Source of the DNA: Candidatus Brocadia sp.
GTDB lineage: Bacteria; Planctomycetota; Brocadiia; Brocadiales; Brocadiaceae
Assembly: GCA_030837935.1 (NCBI GenBank)
Contig: JAUQXU010000473.1
Span: 1 to 7,366, forward strand
Reading direction: 5' to 3'
DNA: 7,366 nt
Shown here: one piece after another, positions 5,126 through 7,366 of the stretch
Position numbering within the stretch: position 1 is the stretch's first letter
How the letters are laid out: every line of letters begins with the position of its first letter
Program-made: the position numbers and the translations under genes
Notes under the pieces: generated by a model
The model's database searches: none
Seen by the model: the letters and a program-made list of their open reading frames with translations, nothing else
Told to the model about the DNA's origin: nothing

Positions 5126-6685
5126 ATGATTCACAAGGTAGAAAGATTGTGTCTTCGTCTTTTTTTTGTTTTGGGCCTGTGCGTTGGAATAAGCATTTGT
5201 TTGCCCCAGGAAACGAGAGTCTCCGCAGCGAACAAACAGACAAATGATGCCGATGCAGATGCTTTAAATACAGCCACGCACTTTGAACATGTATTTGAAA
5301 CTGTGGTTAACCAGGTTAAACCGGCTGTTGTTTCCATCACTTCCGTAAAGACCTTTAAACATAGCAAGCAAAAACAACGGCAAATGCCCGGTGACCGATT
5401 TCATTCTCAACCAAGACCCGGACCAGATCAGGAGCAAGATGAGGATCAATTCCAGCAGTTCAGAGACTTTTTTGGCGACGATTTTTTTGACAGATTTTTC
5501 AAACCCCGTTTTCCTGAAGGTGAATACAAGATACAGGGGCTCGGATCGGGTATAATCATAGACAGTGAAAAAGGTTATATTATAACAAACAACCATGTAG
5601 TAGAAGATGCCGACGAACTCAAGGTAACCTTGGGAGATAAAAGAGAATTTGATGGCAAGATCGTCGGCACAGATCCGCAAACAGATGTTGCAGTAATAAA
5701 AATTGAAGGGAAAAATCTGCCCTCCGCAAAAATGGGCGATTCAGACACTATTCGGGTTGGACAATGGGCCATCGCAATTGGAAGCCCGTTTGGTTTGTCA
5801 CAAACAGTTTCAATCGGTGTTATTAGCGCCACAGGAAGGGCCAATGTAGGTGTTGCAGCGTATGAAGATATGATCCAAACAGACGCCGCCATCAATCCGG
5901 GTAATAGTGGAGGACCCCTGGTTAATATCAAAGGGGAAATTATTGGCATTAATACCGCTATATTTACCAGAAGCGGTGGTTATCAGGGTATTGGATTCGC
6001 CATCCCTATCAATATGGTTAAAATCATTATGAAAGACCTTGTAGAAAAAGGCAAGGTCACACGCGGCTGGCTTGGGGTTGTGATTCAGGATATCGACCCT
6101 GCTTTAGCAAAGTCATTTAATGTTACAGTTACAGAAGGTGTCCTTGTAAGTGATATTCAGGACAATTCTCCAGCAAAAGAAGCGGGCTTTGAGCGTGGTG
6201 ACATTGTAATTGAATATGAAGGAAAACCCATCCGGGATGTAAATCACCTCCGTAACAGCGTTGCCCAAACGGAGGTCGGCAAAAAAGCAAAAGTGAAAGT
6301 CCTGCGGGATGGCAAAGAGAAAGAATTAAGCGTAAAGATCGGAGAACAACCCTCTGATTTATTCGCTGGGGGACCAGGCGCGGCTCCGTCCGGTGGAAAA
6401 GATCTTGGAATGACCGTGCAAAATCTCACAAAGGAACTTGCCAAAAGCCTTGGTATTGAAGAAGATAGCGGAGTAATCGTCTCTGAGGTTCAACCTGGAA
6501 GTCCGGCAGCCATGTCAGAAATACGAGAAGGCGATCTTATTAAGGAAGTAAACCGGAAGAAAATTAGTAATGTGACAGAATTCAAGAAGGCATTGAGTGA
6601 AGCAGATAAAGAAAAAGGCGTCCTGGTGTTAGTAAAACGCGGTGAGTTTTCACGATATGTTATTATCAAAACAAAGGAAAAATAG
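5126..6685 (+). CDS. htrA: Periplasmic Deg/HtrA (Do family) serine protease with two PDZ domains
   Basis: A 519-residue protein. Residues 1-35 are a signal peptide (basic start, hydrophobic core, ending TRVSAA). The trypsin-like domain follows, with the catalytic triad visible as His157 in ITNNHVVED, Asp187 in DPQTDVAVIKI and Ser261 in GNSGGPL. A hydrophilic, Gln/Asp/Phe-rich insertion at about 80-130 occupies the place of the DegP LA loop. PDZ1 spans about 313-405 (RGWLGV as its carboxylate-binding loop) and PDZ2 about 425-515. All catalytic residues are intact and the length is normal for the family. These proteases degrade or refold misfolded periplasmic proteins as trimers or larger cages. 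DegP and DegQ types cannot be told apart safely here, so the symbol is generic. The gene has its own promoter and its own terminator, so it is monocistronic. Confidence 0.96.
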   Translation: MIHKVERLCLRLFFVLGLCVGISICLPQETRVSAANKQTNDADADALNTATHFEHVFETVVNQVKPAVVSITSVKTFKHSKQKQRQMPGDRFHSQPRPGPDQEQDEDQFQQFRDFFGDDFFDRFFKPRFPEGEYKIQGLGSGIIIDSEKGYIITNNHVVEDADELKVTLGDKREFDGKIVGTDPQTDVAVIKIEGKNLPSAKMGDSDTIRVGQWAIAIGSPFGLSQTVSIGVISATGRANVGVAAYEDMIQTDAAINPGNSGGPLVNIKGEIIGINTAIFTRSGGYQGIGFAIPINMVKIIMKDLVEKGKVTRGWLGVVIQDIDPALAKSFNVTVTEGVLVSDIQDNSPAKEAGFERGDIVIEYEGKPIRDVNHLRNSVAQTEVGKKAKVKVLRDGKEKELSVKIGEQPSDLFAGGPGAAPSGGKDLGMTVQNLTKELAKSLGIEEDSGVIVSEVQPGSPAAMSEIREGDLIKEVNRKKISNVTEFKKALSEADKEKGVLVLVKRGEFSRYVIIKTKEK

Positions 6686-6727
6686 TTTTTGACGTTCAAT
6701 TCGTAAATACAATTATCAATTATGTCT

Positions 6728-6761
6728 TAGGGGCGATCACAAAGATCGCCCCTATTTTTTT
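6728..6761 (+). terminator. Rho-independent terminator of the Deg protease gene
   Basis: TAGGGGCGATC (6728-6738) and GATCGCCCCTA (6744-6754) form a perfect 11-bp stem with a 5-base loop, followed at once by seven T residues (6755-6761). It begins 42 bases after the stop codon. No T-run follows the stem on the minus strand, so it should not serve the converging desulfurase gene. Confidence 0.95.
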
Positions 6762-6833
6762 ATTTACCGTTTACCATCAAAATCAAAATGTCAAACAGGA
6801 AGGAAAATTCCTCTCTTCTCAATAATGCTAGCG

Positions 6834-7366
6834 TTATATCCTTGCCGATACCTTGCCGGTTTGCTCCTTCGCCTTTATTTCCCTGCCATAAGGTGATATT
6901 TCTCTTAACCTTCTGATGATCGGTGGAAGATGCTCAATAATACAATCAACATCTTCGGTGGTATTATATCGACTCAGGCTTAGCCTTACAGAACCATGTA
7001 CTGCAGTAAAAGGAACGCCCATGGCCCTTAATACATGTGATGGTTCCAAAGAACCAGATGTACAGGCAGAACCTGACGAGGCACAAATGCCCCTTTCGTT
7101 CAGCAGCAACAGAATAGCCTCTCCCTCCACAAATTCAAAACTCAAATTGGTAGTATTTGGAAGGCGATTCGTTTTATGTCCATTCACCCTTACATCAAGA
7201 GCCTTTTTCAGTATTTCATCTTCAACCTTATCCCTTAATTGTTTTACCCGGGTCTGTTCTTCGCTCATATATTTTTTTGCCAATTCGCACGCCATACCAA
7301 GTCCGACAATCGAAGGGACATTTTCCGTACCTCCCCGGCGATTCTTTTCCTGATGGCCCCCGACAA
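6834..7366 (-). CDS. nifS: Cysteine desulfurase, NifS type (N-terminal part outside window)
   Basis: The frame is open to the right edge and gives the last 176 residues. The methionine codon at 7293-7295 is internal. The fragment begins in the conserved GGHQEKNRRGGTENVPSIVG segment, which contributes to the PLP/substrate site in class I desulfurases. It also contains the mobile active-site loop SSGSACTSGSLEPSHVLRAMG, with the persulfide-forming Cys encoded at 7062-7064. This loop matches the NifS/IscS (class I) form. The PLP-binding lysine lies upstream, outside the window. The enzyme removes sulfur from L-cysteine, leaving alanine, and supplies it for Fe-S cluster assembly in the cytoplasm. 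A short charged tail (REIKAKEQTGKVSARI) follows the conserved domain. No clear terminator was found after the stop. A nitrogen-fixation role is not implied; many non-fixing bacteria use NifS-type enzymes for general cluster assembly. Confidence 0.95.
   Translation of the reverse strand, partial: VGGHQEKNRRGGTENVPSIVGLGMACELAKKYMSEEQTRVKQLRDKVEDEILKKALDVRVNGHKTNRLPNTTNLSFEFVEGEAILLLLNERGICASSGSACTSGSLEPSHVLRAMGVPFTAVHGSVRLSLSRYNTTEDVDCIIEHLPPIIRRLREISPYGREIKAKEQTGKVSARI

Noticed and set aside
5264..5949. Two leftward frames of 138 and 124 codons
   Set aside because: Both lie antisense within the Deg protease gene, overlap each other and show no recognisable domain.
6797..6812. Short inverted repeat AGGAA/TTCCT after the desulfurase stop
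   Set aside because: The stem is only 5 bp and AT-rich and no T-run follows on the minus strand, so it cannot be supported as a terminator.
6916..7353. A 145-codon rightward frame at the right end
   Set aside because: It lies opposite the clearly conserved cysteine desulfurase and is its antisense shadow.

Overview
The window is ordinary bacterial chromosome, moderately AT-rich, with six protein genes, two of them cut by the window edges. I see no rRNA, tRNA, CRISPR array, insertion sequence or phage gene. Most of the genes encode exported proteins: a coiled-coil protein, a TPR protein, a phospholipase D-like protein and a Deg/HtrA protease all begin with signal peptides or N-terminal anchors. 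That suggests a Gram-negative-type envelope. The gene mix (glycogen debranching enzyme, a large exported TPR protein, HtrA protease, NifS-type cysteine desulfurase) and the base composition would suit a planctomycete of the anammox (Brocadiales) type. That placement is an impression and is not proven by anything in the sequence.

Layout. At 1-538 (+) is the C-terminus of a glycogen debranching enzyme. At 668-1372 (+) is a 234-residue exported helical protein that resembles the DUF2959 family. It converges on a leftward pair: a phospholipase D-like protein (3350-4795, -) followed by a 16-repeat TPR protein (1468-3288, -). The pair is probably one transcript. A divergent intergenic region of about 330 bases separates it from a Deg/HtrA protease (5126-6685, +). 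The protease has a near-consensus sigma-70 promoter, a strong ribosome binding site and a textbook intrinsic terminator. At the right edge, 6834-7366 (-), is the C-terminal part of a NifS-type cysteine desulfurase.

How the genes work together. The debranching enzyme serves glycogen breakdown and the desulfurase supplies sulfur for Fe-S clusters; neither has an evident link to its neighbours. The Deg protease acts in periplasmic protein quality control. The most interesting part is the leftward pair. The exported PLD-like protein has lost the lysine of its HKD motif, carries an internally duplicated ~110-residue domain, and is followed directly by a long exported TPR scaffold. This may be a two-protein envelope module of unknown function. 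I found no convincing defence or mobile system.
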